Part shown: positions 1-11,406 of the stretch, in pieces
Numbering within the stretch: position 1 is the stretch's first letter
Layout: each line of letters starts with the position of its first letter
DNA from: Hydractinia symbiolongicarpus
Taxonomy: Eukaryota; Cnidaria; Hydrozoa; Anthoathecata; Hydractiniidae
Assembly (NCBI RefSeq): GCF_029227915.1
Contig: NC_079881.1
Span: 12,873,501 to 12,937,500, forward strand
Direction: 5' to 3'
DNA length: 64,000 bases
Program-made: the position numbers and the translations under genes
Notes under the pieces: model-generated
What the model was told of the DNA's origin: nothing
Database searches by the model: none
What the model saw: the letters and a program-made list of their open reading frames with translations, nothing else

Positions 1-212
1 ATGAACATTGGCCTGATTAAGAAGTAGCTTGCCCTGGTTAAGAACAGGGCAGGAAATACATAATCAGGGCAACATAATCAGGACAGGCCGGCTTATTACT
101 CAAAATAATTATTTGGCACTTATAAAAGGAACATAATCAGGTCAGGCCAGATTGTGTACGACAGTCTAATATTATTTCTCACTTATTATAGAATGAACAT
201 AATTGGGGCAAA

Positions 213-677
213 GGTGCTGATAAGCCGCAAACGCCTGCGCATATATAAGGGCGAGTTCGGGCGACTTTTCGAATTAAATTGACGGTTGTCCGCCGAAACC
301 GCCTGCACTTTCCCGAACTCGCTCGAAACATTCCTGAAATGCAACACCTTGTAACATAAACATGGCGGAAGACAATTAAAGAACACGCTTGAAGAGAAAG
401 GAGGTAATAAAGTTTATATATAAGTTATTTATCAAGTAAATCTTATCAAAACCATAAAAACAGTTCTTTTAAGAACTTAGCTACCATATAGTTAGTTCAT
501 TCTAATTTTTATACTTTTTTAAATAATTCTTCGAGAGTCATTTATGGTGAATCTTTTTTTCGGGCATTGTTCGGGACTATGCGGGTTTTTTTCGGCCAAA
601 TACTGAATTTTCTTTAAAATGCCGAACTTACCCGAAAACACCCGCACTTTTTACGGTGTATGCGGCTTATCGGCACC
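213..677. mobile_element. MITE-like element with short inverted repeats
   Basis: The left end GGTGCTGATAAGCCGCA (213-229) is matched, with one mismatch, by the reverse complement of 661-677. The interior has a second, looser inverted relation of GC-rich stretches (around 240-340 and 550-650) built from CGAACTCG/CCGAAC-like words. No open frame is convincing inside. The target duplication is unclear; GGGCA occurs near both edges. It is most likely a non-autonomous DNA transposon of unknown superfamily. Confidence 0.4.
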
Positions 678-879
678 CTCGTGGGCAGGCCCACTTATGT
701 ATGACAGGCAAATATTATTCTTTATTGAATTTCCGTGCCCGCAGGCGTAGGAAATTCTTTAAAACCGACGTTTTTTTCTTTCGGAGCATTTTTTAAGAAA
801 AAATCGACCCTGGGATTTCACGTTCCTCCGTCACAGATTCAAACTTCTTACCCAAGCTCCCTAACTACTTGGAAGTCAT

Positions 880-1140
880 CTAAATGACGTTTCAGGCCAA
901 AATTGGTATTTGTTTTCGACAAAATTTGGCACAGTTAACAAAAAAATGTGCTAAACATAATGGTGACATAATAATTTTGATTTTTGTCACCTAAATGTCA
1001 TTTTAGGCCAAAATTGGTCCAAAAATTCTAACTACTTTATTATAAACAAAATTTGGCACAGAAAAAAAGTATGCTGAAAATGATGGTCACATCAAAATTT
1101 TGATTTTTTGTCAACTAAATGCTGTTTAAGACCATAAACG
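880..1140. repeat. Degenerate ~110-bp direct repeat, about 2.3 copies
   Basis: The words CTAAATG...GGCCAAAATTGGT and AAAATTTGGCACAG recur with starts at 880, 991 and 1,114. The copies have diverged by substitutions. No coding potential is visible here or in the adjoining 680-880 and 1,140-1,380. Confidence 0.55.
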
Positions 1141-1380
1141 TTTCAAGCGCAAGACTTTTAACTATCAATGATAGGCTGTAATTTTGTTAGCAATTTCTTT
1201 TAAAATGTGAGTTTATTACGACACGTTTCGTTTTGTTTCCGTTTGTTTAAGATATAATGTCACATGTGTGCTTTATCTTCAGAGCTTAATGCACCAAACC
1301 TCTTCGAATGTCTGGCACGATAACACAACGAATTAGCAGGTTGTCATCAAATATTTTGGTAGCGAGCGGAAATTCTTAGA

Positions 1381-1712
1381 GCCCCCAGAGCTTCTTGTAT
1401 TATGCTTCAGAACAAGTCCATTGACGTCTTTGAAGGAATTCATATGATTGATGCCTTAAAAAGTGCTGCCATAGCTACCCGAAATCGGTTGATGCTTACC
1501 ATGACATTTGGTGTGAGAAAGCTATATTTTTAGCTCAAAAAGTGTGTTACTCCTGCAAAATCTGGGACTTGTGGCCGTCAAAGAAAGAGGTCCAACATTC
1601 CTGCTGATAACATTTCAGAATATTTCAAATGGACAACAACTATTCCAATGTTGGTGCTGGAGTTTATTTTTAAGTAAGATGCGCTCTCTCATCAAAATTT
1701 AAGTGAATTAAT
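1381..1712 (+). pseudogene. hAT-type transposase remnant (ZMYM/hAT domain)
   Basis: Three frames of the plus strand read like successive pieces of the hAT transposase central region: LQNKSIDVFEGIHMIDALKS, then a DAYHDIWCEKAIFLAQKV block, then GRQRKRSNIPADNISEYF ending in a stop at 1,675-1,677. The GRQ-x-R-x-N-x-PA-x-EY signature and the preceding long helix are typical of cnidarian and vertebrate hAT relatives as I remember them. Two frameshifts separate the pieces, and neither terminus is present. It is a dead fragment of about 110 codons and cannot be active. Confidence 0.6.
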
Positions 1713-2637
1713 TCAATAGTAAGGTTATATTAAAATATTGGTAATAAATAGTAAAAAGTAATAGTAGTAGTGTCGTAAATAATTATATAATAAGAAATAC
1801 TCTCCCCTTTTTTTTGGTGATGACAAACCTGCTTGATTTCAAAATGTTCCCCGGGCTCAGTAACTTCGCTGACAGTACCTGGGTCAAGGAGCAACTAAGT
1901 TTTTTTCTTTTCTCCATTGATGATTGCGATTGTGATTGCTATAATGACATGATTAATCCATACCTTCCTTTTGTTAAATTTTTCACACATTAGTTATATA
2001 CAAATTGTAACAAAACAGGTAGCTGTAATGATAATATTTTTGCAAGGATTTTTTGTAAAACACTGACCATACACTGTTGTATGGTAGTAACAAAACAGGT
2101 AGCTGCAATGATAATAATATTTTTTAAGGATAAATACACTTATTCTTAGCGTTTAAGTCTTATCATTGAATTCCTGTGCGTGCAGATGACAGAGCCCCTC
2201 TCTTTGCTTCTCTATGTTTCTTTTCTTGCCTACCGGGCTCGGCATGACTCCAGCAGACAGTACCTGGTTTCTGGAGCGGCAGTATGACTGTCCATGTTGG
2301 ACTTAACAAGCTATATTTTCAATATGTTTTTCGTTTGTCCTACAGGCATGCTGACGAGCCCTGACATTGGGGGAAACAGTCTTATTTATTGCGGTGCAGA
2401 AGCGATTGCGAAAATATTCCTATTCTGTCATACCTGAGGCCTTACAAATTAAAACACTTATATACGCATTGGTTGCGTAAAACACGCAAAGACCCGAAGC
2501 AGTGTTTTTTTTGTTTTTTTTTACGCTTTGACATAGTAAAAAAATTGCCTACATCCGTGCCTGGCGAGGTAGTACGACCTTTAAAAATGTAGGTTGTATA
2601 ATTATAAATGAGACTGCATCAAATTTCTATTTTGCAG
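1713..2637. other. Non-coding AT-rich stretch with one 80-bp direct duplication
   Basis: TAACAAAACAGGTAGCTG occurs at about 2,008 and again at about 2,088, each followed by similar AT-rich sequence, giving a local duplication. I see no exon-like or transposase-like frame otherwise. Confidence 0.5.
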
Positions 2638-4095
2638 AAATAGGGCACACAATTTATTTGTAGTGTTGAAACGTTCCAGATTAATTTCAATGTGCAATTG
2701 GATTTAGAATAAGTATATATACACCATTTTTCTACTTTGTAGAAACAGGGCACACAATTTATTTTTTGACTTGAAACATTACAGGTTACTTTGATTTGTG
2801 CAACTGTGGGCTGTTATATTGATTTTTCTATTTTTGCAGAAATGGGGCACACACATTTTTTGACTTAAGGCCAAAATTCACACACGGAAAACGTTCCGCG
2901 GACCGGACCGGATCAAACAAAAACAAAGCTTTGCCCATGCACATTGTTAGCTCATTACGCAATCGAAACGGAAAATTGTGCTGTCCGAGAAGCTAGAAGA
3001 CAGTTGAAATGTTTTTAACTTTTTTTCTGGTCCGCGAAGCGACTAGCATTTTTGACCAATACCAAGCTACAAAATATAGCCAAGTGACATCAAGAAACGA
3101 CCGGCAGCAGCAAGCACATGTTTTTTATCCATATTATGTTGTTATTATTGTCGTAGCAACGTAGAAATTAATATTCGGTCTTTAACGTACTGGAACAGAA
3201 CGGAACGAAACAGAACAGATTTTTATCGTTATCCGGTTCGGTCCGTGGAACGTTTTGCGTGTGTGGATACTGGACTTAAAACGTTACTGGTTATTTTGAC
3301 TTTTGCAGATGCATTATAAATAAGGCCGTATCAATTTTTCTATTTTGCATTACTGAAGCATACGTATTCTATTTTTTGACTTAAAATGCTAGAGGTTGTT
3401 TTGATTTGATCAACTGTGTTACAAATCATATTGCATCGATGTTTCTATTTTGCAGAAATGGAGCACACATTGTATTTTTTAACTTAAACGTTACAGGTTA
3501 TTTTTATTTGAACAACGGTGTTATAAATAAGGCTGTATCGATTTTCCTATTTTGTAGAAATGGGCCACACAATTTATTTTTTGACTTAAAACATTACAGC
3601 TTGTTTTGATTTGTGCAACTGCAGCATAAATAAGAATATATTGTTTTTTTTTTTCTATTTTTGTAGAAACGGGGCACACAACATATTTTTTGACTTGTAA
3701 CATTACAGGTTATTTTGATTTGTGCAAATGTGTTATAAATAGGCAGTATCAATTTTTCTGTTTTTGCAGAAATGGGGCACACATTCTATTTTTTGTGTTG
3801 AATCGTTATATATTAATTTCAATGTGCAACTGGATGAAGAATAAGAATACAACATTTTTCTATTTTGTAGAAATGGGGCACACAACATATTTTTTGACTT
3901 AAACGTTACAGGTTATTTTGAGTTGTTCAACTGCGTTATGAAAGGCAGTATCAATTTTTCTGTTTTTACAGAAATGGGGCACACATTATATTTTTTTTTT
4001 ACTTAAAAGTTGCAGATTATTTTGACTTGTGTAGCTGCGTTATGAATAAAGGCTGTATCAATATTTCTATTTTTTCAGAAATTGGGCACACATTC
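2638..4095. repeat. Diverged block of ~103-bp tandem repeat with splice-acceptor-like core
   Basis: About ten units share a polypyrimidine tract, CTATTTTGCAG or similar, then AAATGGGGCACAC and a TTTTTTGACTT segment. They sit at roughly 2,638, 2,743, 2,840, 3,457, 3,557, 3,667, 3,770, 3,871, 3,971 and 4,078. They are clearly related to the cleaner array starting near 4,660 but are more diverged from one another, so this is the older part. A MITE interrupts it at 2,868-3,273. Confidence 0.8.
2868..3273. mobile_element. Harbinger-like MITE inserted in a repeat unit
   Basis: Long inverted termini are visible: the left end contains CACACACGGAAAACGTTCC and the right end is its near inverse. The direct repeat ACTTA (2,863-2,867 and 3,274-3,278) flanks it, and the broken repeat unit reads on across the insertion. 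A TTA-type target and a GGCC...TTCACAC-like terminus suggest PIF/Harbinger, but this is from memory. No transposase frame is present in its 406 bp. Confidence 0.6.
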
Positions 4096-4139
4096 TTTTT
4101 TGTGTTAAAACATACATCTTAATTTCAATGCGCACCTGG

Positions 4140-4315
4140 GTTTACAATAAGAATTATACGAGTATAGAACCAACATTGAGCAATTTAATTTTGTATTGAC
4201 AATATATTTCGATCTTCTAAAATCATCTTCAGGTTTAAAATATATAAAAACAAGATTAAAATCCGTTATATAAAAAAATGTAAATTGAGTATCACTCCTT
4301 TTTACAGTAAAAAAA
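4140..4315 (-). mobile_element. Possible Penelope-like element terminal fragment
   Basis: On the minus strand the segment reads CCTGAAGATGATTTTAGAAG followed by ATCGAAATATATTG. This resembles the CTGAAGATGA...TCGAAACG sequence common at the ends of Penelope-like retroelements. Only about 100-170 bp are present and no GIY-YIG or reverse transcriptase frame is visible, so the assignment rests on a short motif. Confidence 0.25.
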
Positions 4316-4659
4316 ATTTATCAACAACCGAGTAAAAATTCAAATGTACAAGAGAAAAGAAAATTAAACAATTGACAAGTCTCCCATGAGACACTATCCG
4401 TATAAATCAAAATAATTAAAATTTTATTACTAAAGTATGGCTTTTGTATTCATTCTTAGTGTTTAACTTAGGACGTATATCGTTAATAATCAAAGCTTCA
4501 AGAGTCTCTAGATGATGCATTGACTTCGTTGATGATGCTAAAATATCTAAAATTATATAAATAGAATGAAATAAAAAATATAAAAATAAAAGTATAAAAA
4601 TAGAATAAGTAATAACTAAGTAAGTAAGATAAGTAAATATTATATATATTGGATAAAAA

Positions 4660-7600
4660 TGCACCATTTTTCTATTTTGCATAAATGGAGCATACATTCT
4701 ATTTTTTGACTTGAAACATCAGGTTATCTTGATTTGTTCCACTGCGTTAAATAAGACTGCATTGATTTTTCTATTTTTACAGAAATGTGTCACACAGTTT
4801 AGATTTTGACCTAAAACATTGCAGGCTATTTTGATTTGTGCAACTGCGCTATAAATAAGGTTGATTCAATTTTTCTATTTTGCAGAAATAGGGCACACAA
4901 CTTATTTTTTGACTTGAAACGTTACAGGGTATTTTGATTTGTGCAACCCTGTTGTGAATAAGCCTGCACCTTTTTTTTTTTTATTTAACAGAAATGGGGC
5001 ACACAATTTAATTTTGACCTTTATAACGTTGCTGGTTAATATCTCTGTGCAACTCTGTTGTTATGAATAGGGCTGCATCTTTTTTTTCTATTTAACAGAA
5101 ATGGGGCACACAATTTATTTTTTGACTTATAAAACGTTACTGGTTATTATTTCTGTGCAACTCTGTTATGAATAGGGCTGCATTTTTTTCCTATTTAACA
5201 GAAATGGGGCACACAATTTATTTTTTGACTTATAAAACGTTGCTGGTTATTATCTCTGTGCAACTCTGTTATGAATAGGGCTGCATCTTTCTTTTCTATT
5301 TAACAGAAATGGGGCACACAATTTATTTTTTGACTTATAAAACGTTGCTGGTTATTATCTCTGCCCAACTCTGCTATGAATAGGGCTGCATCTTTTTTTC
5401 CTATTTAACAGAAATGGGGCACACAATTTATTTTTTGACTTATAAAACGTTGCTGGTTATTATCTCTGTGCAACTCTGTTTGTGAATAGGGCTGCACTTT
5501 TTTTTCTATTTAACAGAAATGGGGCACACAATTTATTTTTTGACTTATAAAACGTTGCTGGTTATTATCTCTGCGCGACTCTGTTATGAATAGGGCTGCA
5601 TCTTTTTTTCCTATTTAACAGAAATGGGGCACACAATTTATTTTTTGACTTATAAAACGTTGCTGGTTATTATCTCTGTGCAACTCTGTTTGTGAATAGG
5701 GCTGCACTTTTTTTTCTATTTAACAGAAATGGGGCACACAATTTATTCTTTGACTTATAAAACGTTCCTGGTTATTATCTCTGTGCAACTCTGTTATGAA
5801 TAGGGCTGCATCTTTTTTTTCTTTTTAACAGAAATAGGGGAAAAAAATTTATTTTTTGACTTATAAAACGTTACTGGTTATTATTTCTGCGCAACTCTGT
5901 TATGAATAGGGCTGCATCTTTTTTTCCTATTTAACAGAAATGGGGCACACAATTGATTTTTTGACTTATAAAACGTTGCTGGTTATTATCTCTGTGCAAC
6001 TCTGTTTGTGAATAGGGATGCATTTTTTTTTCCTATTTAACAGAAATGGGGCACGCAATTTATTTTTTGACTTATAAAACGTTGCTGGTTATTATCTCTG
6101 CGCAACTCTGTTATGAATAGGGCTGTATCTTTTTTTCCTATTTAACAGAAATGGGGCACACAATTTATTTTTTGACTTATAAAACGTTGCTGGTTATTAT
6201 CTCTGCGCAACTCTGTTATGAATAGGGCTGCATCTTTTTTTCATATTTAACAGAAATGGGGCACACAATTTATTTTTTGAATTATAAAACGTTGCTGGTT
6301 AATATCTCTGTGCAACTCTGTTATGAATAGGGCTGCATCTTTCTTTTGTATTTAACAGAAATGGGGCACACAATTGATTTTTTGACTTATAAAACGTTGC
6401 TGGTTATTATCTCTGTGCAACTCTGTTTGTGAATAGGGATGCATTTTTTTTTCCTATTTAACAGAAATGGGGCACGCAATTTATTTTTTGACTTATAAAA
6501 CGTTGCTGGTTATTATCTCTGCGCAACTCTGTTATGAATAGGGCTGTATCTTTTTTTCCTATTTAACAGAAATGGGGCACACAATTGAATTTTTGACTTA
6601 TAAAATGTTTCTGGTTATTATCTCTGCGCAACTCTGTTTGTGAATAGGGCTGCATCTTCTTTTCCTATTTAACAGAAATGGGGCACACAATTTATTTTTT
6701 GACTTATAAAACGTTGCTGGTTATTATCTCTGCGCAACTCTGTTATGAATAGGGCTGCATCTTTTTTTCCTATTTAACAGAAATGGGGCACACAATTTAT
6801 TTTTTGAATTATAAAACGTTGCTGGTTAATATCTCTGTGCAACTCTGTTATGAATAGGGCTGCATCTTTCTTTTCTATTTAACAGAAATTGGGCACACAA
6901 TTTATTTTTTGAATTATAAAACGTTGCTGGTTAATATCTCTGTGCAACTCTGTTGTTATGAATAGGGCTGCATCTTTTTTTCCTATTTAACAGAAATGGG
7001 GCACACAATTTATTTTTTCAATTATAAAACGTTGCCGGTTATTATCACTGTGCAACTCTTCGTGGCGCGGTAGATTAGTGGTTATAGCTCTCGTACTCTG
7101 TGCGGGAGACCGGGGTTCGATTTTTCTTGACAGCGATTCAACATCGGCGAGTGAATGTTACCATAGCCCCGGGTTAACCCAAGCCATGTGAGGGAAATTG
7201 GGAAGATGGCACACTGTGTGGGCCGTTGGATGTTGCCGGGAGTTGTCTAGCAGAGCGCGGGCTCTAATTGGGTCTGCTTAGCTCAAAATGAGCATTAAAT
7301 ACTCTAGGACTCTCCATCTACGCCATGGCCCCTCCTGGAAATAATAGACAGGGTATATCCCTCGATATTTGTGAGGCTAGCCATGTAAAAAATGCACATC
7401 TATCTATCTATCTGTTATGAATAGGGCTGCATCTTTTTTTCTATTTAACAGAAATGGGGCACACAATTTATTCTTTGACTTATAAAACGTTGCTGGTTAT
7501 TATTTCTGTGCAACTCTGTTATGAATAGGGCTGCACTTTTTTTTCTATTTAATAGAAATGGGGCACACAATTTATTTTTTGACTTATCAAACATTGCTGG

Positions 7601-7713
7601 TTATTATCTCTGTGCAACTCTGTTATGAATAGGGCTGCATCTTTTTTTCCTATTTAACAGAAATGGGGCACACAATTTATTTTTTGACTTATTTCTATTT
7701 TGCAGAATTAGTG
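4660..7713. repeat. Homogenised ~105-bp tandem array, about 27 units
   Basis: Units read CTATTTAACAG-AAATGGGGCACACAA, then TTTATTTTTTGACTTATAAA, ACGTTGCTGGTTATTATCTC, TGTGCAACTCTGTTATGAAT and a T-rich tract. The spacing is 104-107 bp from about 4,683 to 7,704. Edge units are diverged and central units nearly identical, as expected for unequal exchange. Each unit ends a polypyrimidine tract with a consensus-like AACAG 3' splice acceptor. A SINE splits one unit at 7,060-7,413. Confidence 0.95.
7060..7413 (+). mobile_element. tRNA-derived SINE, copy 1
   Basis: The head has an A-box-like TAGATTAGTGG (7,071-7,081) and a B-box-like GGTTCGATTTT (7,114-7,124), spaced as in a tRNA promoter. A ~280-bp body follows, ending in a (ATCT)n tail. 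It interrupts a repeat unit cleanly: CAACTCT precedes it and GTTATGAATAGG resumes after it. It has no coding capacity and would depend on a LINE for mobility. The tail type suggests a simple-repeat-tailed partner rather than poly(A). Confidence 0.75.
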
Positions 7714-10519
7714 CACACATTTTATTTTCAACGTTACAAGTTATTTTCATTATAAAATTCTGTTATAAGTATATGATATAAATGATAAAGCTTGCGCTAT
7801 ATCATTTATGCAAAATCTTTTACATTTGTTTAGCAATAAAGGATGTTACCATTTTAAATAAGCACCAAGCTCGGGTTTTTTTATTTTTCTATCCCATGCC
7901 TATTAAAAATAATTTTGCTTTAAGCTATCCTTATTGGTTTAAGTTCTATAAAAATGAAGCTTGTGGGTTTAAAACCAATACCATAGGAATCAACCGTGAC
8001 TAAATTAACAAACAACTGTGCTTGTTTTGATCTCTGATTTTACACCTCTATTAACAAAATTCTGCAACATTTGCAGTATATATTCAAGAAAGATTTTTAT
8101 ACTTTTTAGCTCCATTACAACAAAAAAAATTTGGATTTTAATATCTTCTAAAGACTACACTGAAAAAACTCCGCCGATCAAAGTACTGGAGAAAGATTTT
8201 TTTACGATAAAGATGTATATATTATAAGAACTAAAATAAAACGTAAATTGAATTATGATGTGATATATTTCCTGTCACTAGTTATATTCACGTGTTTTTA
8301 AGAAACTATCCCCAAAAACCTCAAAATCTTTATAAAATTTTGAGAAAACCGCCAGCCTCAGCGTTTTAAACTGCAATTTACAGTCATCATAATTGTAAAA
8401 AACAAAACAGAATCAAGTTTCTTTTTATCAGTAAATAAATACACATATACTAAACAAAGTTTTATCTTAAAAATAACAAAATAAGTCGTTTTTGTTCTGC
8501 TAATAATGAAAGTCTCATCAAAAAGTAAATAGAGTGATAAAATTTAAGAAATGATTAAGAAAAATTCAGCCTATATTCAGGCATTTTGCTAAGAAAATTG
8601 AGACTCAGGTCAAAAACAAATACAAAATGGAAACGTGTACTGTCCGTGAAAAAATAAATACTAAATGTTGAGAAAAAAACAAATTTTATTGCTAAATTTT
8701 TGGTGGTGCTTCCATGTACCAACTTAGCAGATTAGATATGACTTAATTTTAAGCTGTTTTGAGCATTTAAGGGGGATCGCGATCCAGCAGGACGTTTTAC
8801 AGAGTTTACGACGACCCTGCTGAACACAGAATTTCTGTTATCGCTTGTACAGGTGAAAAAACCTTTTCTAATGTTTTTTATATCAATATGAGTATCTGAA
8901 GTTTGTTATATCCAGTTATGGTCGAGCGGCTATATGTTGCTAGATATTTAAAGAATTAAAAGACACAGATAACAACAAGTATCAACTAGCTAAATGTGCC
9001 TCTTCATAAGACGAAGTCTCTCTATATACTGGGGTGTTTATGTACACTAAGGTCTGTGGTTATGTTAGTAGCTGACTATATACTATTGTGTAAATAGTGA
9101 GCAACCCATAACAACGTTGACAAATGACAGGTGGTTTCAGTAAAAACAGTCATTTTTGTTCGCACTTTGAAATCAACATCGCTAGCTACAAACACCATGC
9201 GCAATCCCGTGCAATAATCTGCATATTCTTTATGTTTAGAGTTGCTAAAACATCTATTTAAAAAAAATTATATGCGGCTAGTGTAAAGAAAACTATTTAA
9301 ATTTTGTTTCACATGCGCCGACATTTACCAGAAATCCCAACCTCGAATGTGACTGCACATAGTCACGACGCATTTTTCTCTTTGCGACCTGTGTCTTTTA
9401 TGGCTTCACGAATGTGTTTTTAACGTCAGGATTTGACGCTAAGTCCTTACCAACATCTTTTTCCAGTATTTGAAATCTATGAATATGAGAAATTTACGCT
9501 AAGTCGTTACCAACATCTTTTACCAGTATTTGAAATCTATGAATAGGAGAATTTCACGTAACTAGTTAACTACCTGCAATCTTCGTCAAAAGTTTTTAAA
9601 ACACCTACATTATGACCATACATCCAGTTGTTGTTTTCAGCATTATTGTCATAGTTGTTCACTGATTCATATATGGCGCAATTCTTGGTCCGTTGACTGG
9701 CTTAATTACATATAAGCACATTTGATTTGATGTTTACCATGTGTAGCTGCGTTTATAACACTTCTGTAGGGCTCTTTTGTATGTGTGAAGTTATTTTTTA
9801 CCCTAATGGCACTATAAATAATCAATTTTCTGGCATTTCAATTTATGGATATTTTTGCGTTTTATGAATGCTTTTCACAATTAAGGGACACGATTTATAT
9901 GTAAGATATGCATAAAAAGGGGACAAAAATTTTAAAAAATGATCTCAATGTCAGATCCTGTTTTTATTATTTATAACGATATATTATAACGATATATCGG
10001 TAAATGACATAGTCCAAGTCAAATAATGAAGGAATTCTAGCTTTATCACCTTGAAAATTAATATATAAAATGTAAATTGATTTAAATGAATACCAAGTTA
10101 AAGCAGGTATATCGATGTCACATCAAACACTGAACTTACATGAGGGCTTCATAGAATATATAAGACATTTTCAAAATTCATTGAAATTTTCTATTTATTT
10201 AAAAAAATCAAATGTCACCTTAAACTTCATTTACCACGCTCAACAAATATATACTCCAAATTTTTTAAGGTCAATGATTCCGTTAGAAAAAAATATATCA
10301 ATAAACTAACTGCAGGACTCTAAAGCATGCTAAATGGAGAATATTTTAGTCATATATAAACAGTTCAAAATAGTCCTTACTTTGTTCAAAATATGCCCGA
10401 AAATCAAAGGGGACACGAATATGTCCCCTTTAATTTCACGTCCCCCTAATGTGCGTGTTTAAGGTAAAGCATGTCACCCTAACCTACTTATAGACAGTAA
10501 GACTACTTTAACGTCAATC
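7714..10519. other. AT-rich non-coding stretch of duplication copy 1
   Basis: No gene is supported; short open frames near 7,782, 8,018 and 10,115 are compositional and recur unchanged only because the block is duplicated. A 60-bp direct repeat lies at 9,436-9,495 and 9,496-9,555. A short hairpin, GGGGACACGAATATGTCCCC, lies near 10,405-10,424. Confidence 0.6.
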
Positions 10520-11062
10520 TCTATAATAATAAGCCAGTTCCTATTTTTTCATTGACCTTTTGCCTAAGTGGATTTTTCCACGGGCCTTATCGACTAGTCT
10601 ATATAATAATACGCCAGTTCTGTCTGTCTGTGACTTTTGCAAAGTGGATAAACCTTCTTTGATAAAGTCTTTAAAACATCGTCTATAAATTTGTTCTGTA
10701 AATTACCAAACTTTGACGTTAAAGTAATATTGACGTCAAACGAAAGTATATTAAAATTAGTGAAGCCACTGCATTGCACTTTTAAATTTGAGGCTAAATA
10801 ACTTGGAAACGGGTGGAAATAACTGACGTCATCTCCTGCGTAGGTAACTAGAGACCACCTGGGACCAATTTGGGTAAGTTTCCCAAACCTGGGTCGCCGA
10901 ATCGGTTTCGGAATGGAAAAGTTGAGAACGTCATCACAAAACCTTCAAACCCCAATATCTCTGCAACCGTTTGTCAAAAGTCCATGTTCCTATACATTTT
11001 CTTGATCACCATTTCAAGATCTATGCGATGAATGCATCGGGTGTACGAATTTGTGAAGAAAT
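10520..11062 (+). mobile_element. Helitron-like ends, head-to-tail, truncated by the duplication
   Basis: A short unit starting TCTATAATAATAAGCC (10,520) ends in CTAG (10,594-10,597), preceded by the hairpin GTGGATTTTTCCAC. The next unit starts immediately with TCTATATAATAATACG (10,598) and runs until the duplication junction cuts it at 11,062. TC start, CTAG end and a subterminal hairpin are the structural marks of Helitrons. No Rep/helicase frame is present, so these would be non-autonomous. Confidence 0.5.
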
Positions 11063-11406
11063 ATTTATCAACAACCGAGTAAAAATTCAAATGTACAAGA
11101 GAAAAGAAAATTAAACAATTGACAAGTCTCCCATGAGACACTATCCGTATAAATCAAAATAATTAAAATTTTATTACTAAAGTATGGCTTTTGTATTCAT
11201 TCTTAGTGTTTAACTTAGGACGTATATCGTTAATAATCAAAGCTTCAAGAGTCTCTAGATGATGCATTGACTTCGTTGATGATGCTAAAATATCTAAAAT
11301 TATATAAATAGAATGAAATAAAAAATATAAAAATAAAAGTATAAAAATAGAATAAGTAATAACTAAGTAAGTAAGATAAGTAAATATTATATATATTGGA
11401 TAAAAA

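Larger units (their letters stand above)
4316..11062 (+). repeat. Tandem segmental duplication, copy 1 (6,747 bp)
   Basis: This block repeats head-to-tail as 11,063-17,760 with very few differences. The junction at 11,063 joins sequence seen at 17,740-17,760 to sequence seen at 4,316, with the shared tetranucleotide ATTT, which suggests microhomology-mediated duplication. Differences are localized: copy 2 lacks exactly two ~105-bp array units present here near 6,300-6,510, and copy 1 lacks a 162-bp segment holding the (TA)n tract. Confidence 0.95.

Noticed and set aside
4416-4697. 93-residue frame, present again at 11,163-11,444, as a duplicated gene
   Set aside because: It is identical only because the whole 6.7-kb block is duplicated. 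It is Ile/Tyr/Leu-rich from AT composition and overlaps the repeat array and a breakpoint.
7060-7130. A functional tRNA gene (A and B boxes visible)
   Set aside because: No cloverleaf with a matching acceptor stem can be drawn, and the boxes head a ~350-bp element with a (ATCT)n tail, which is a SINE.
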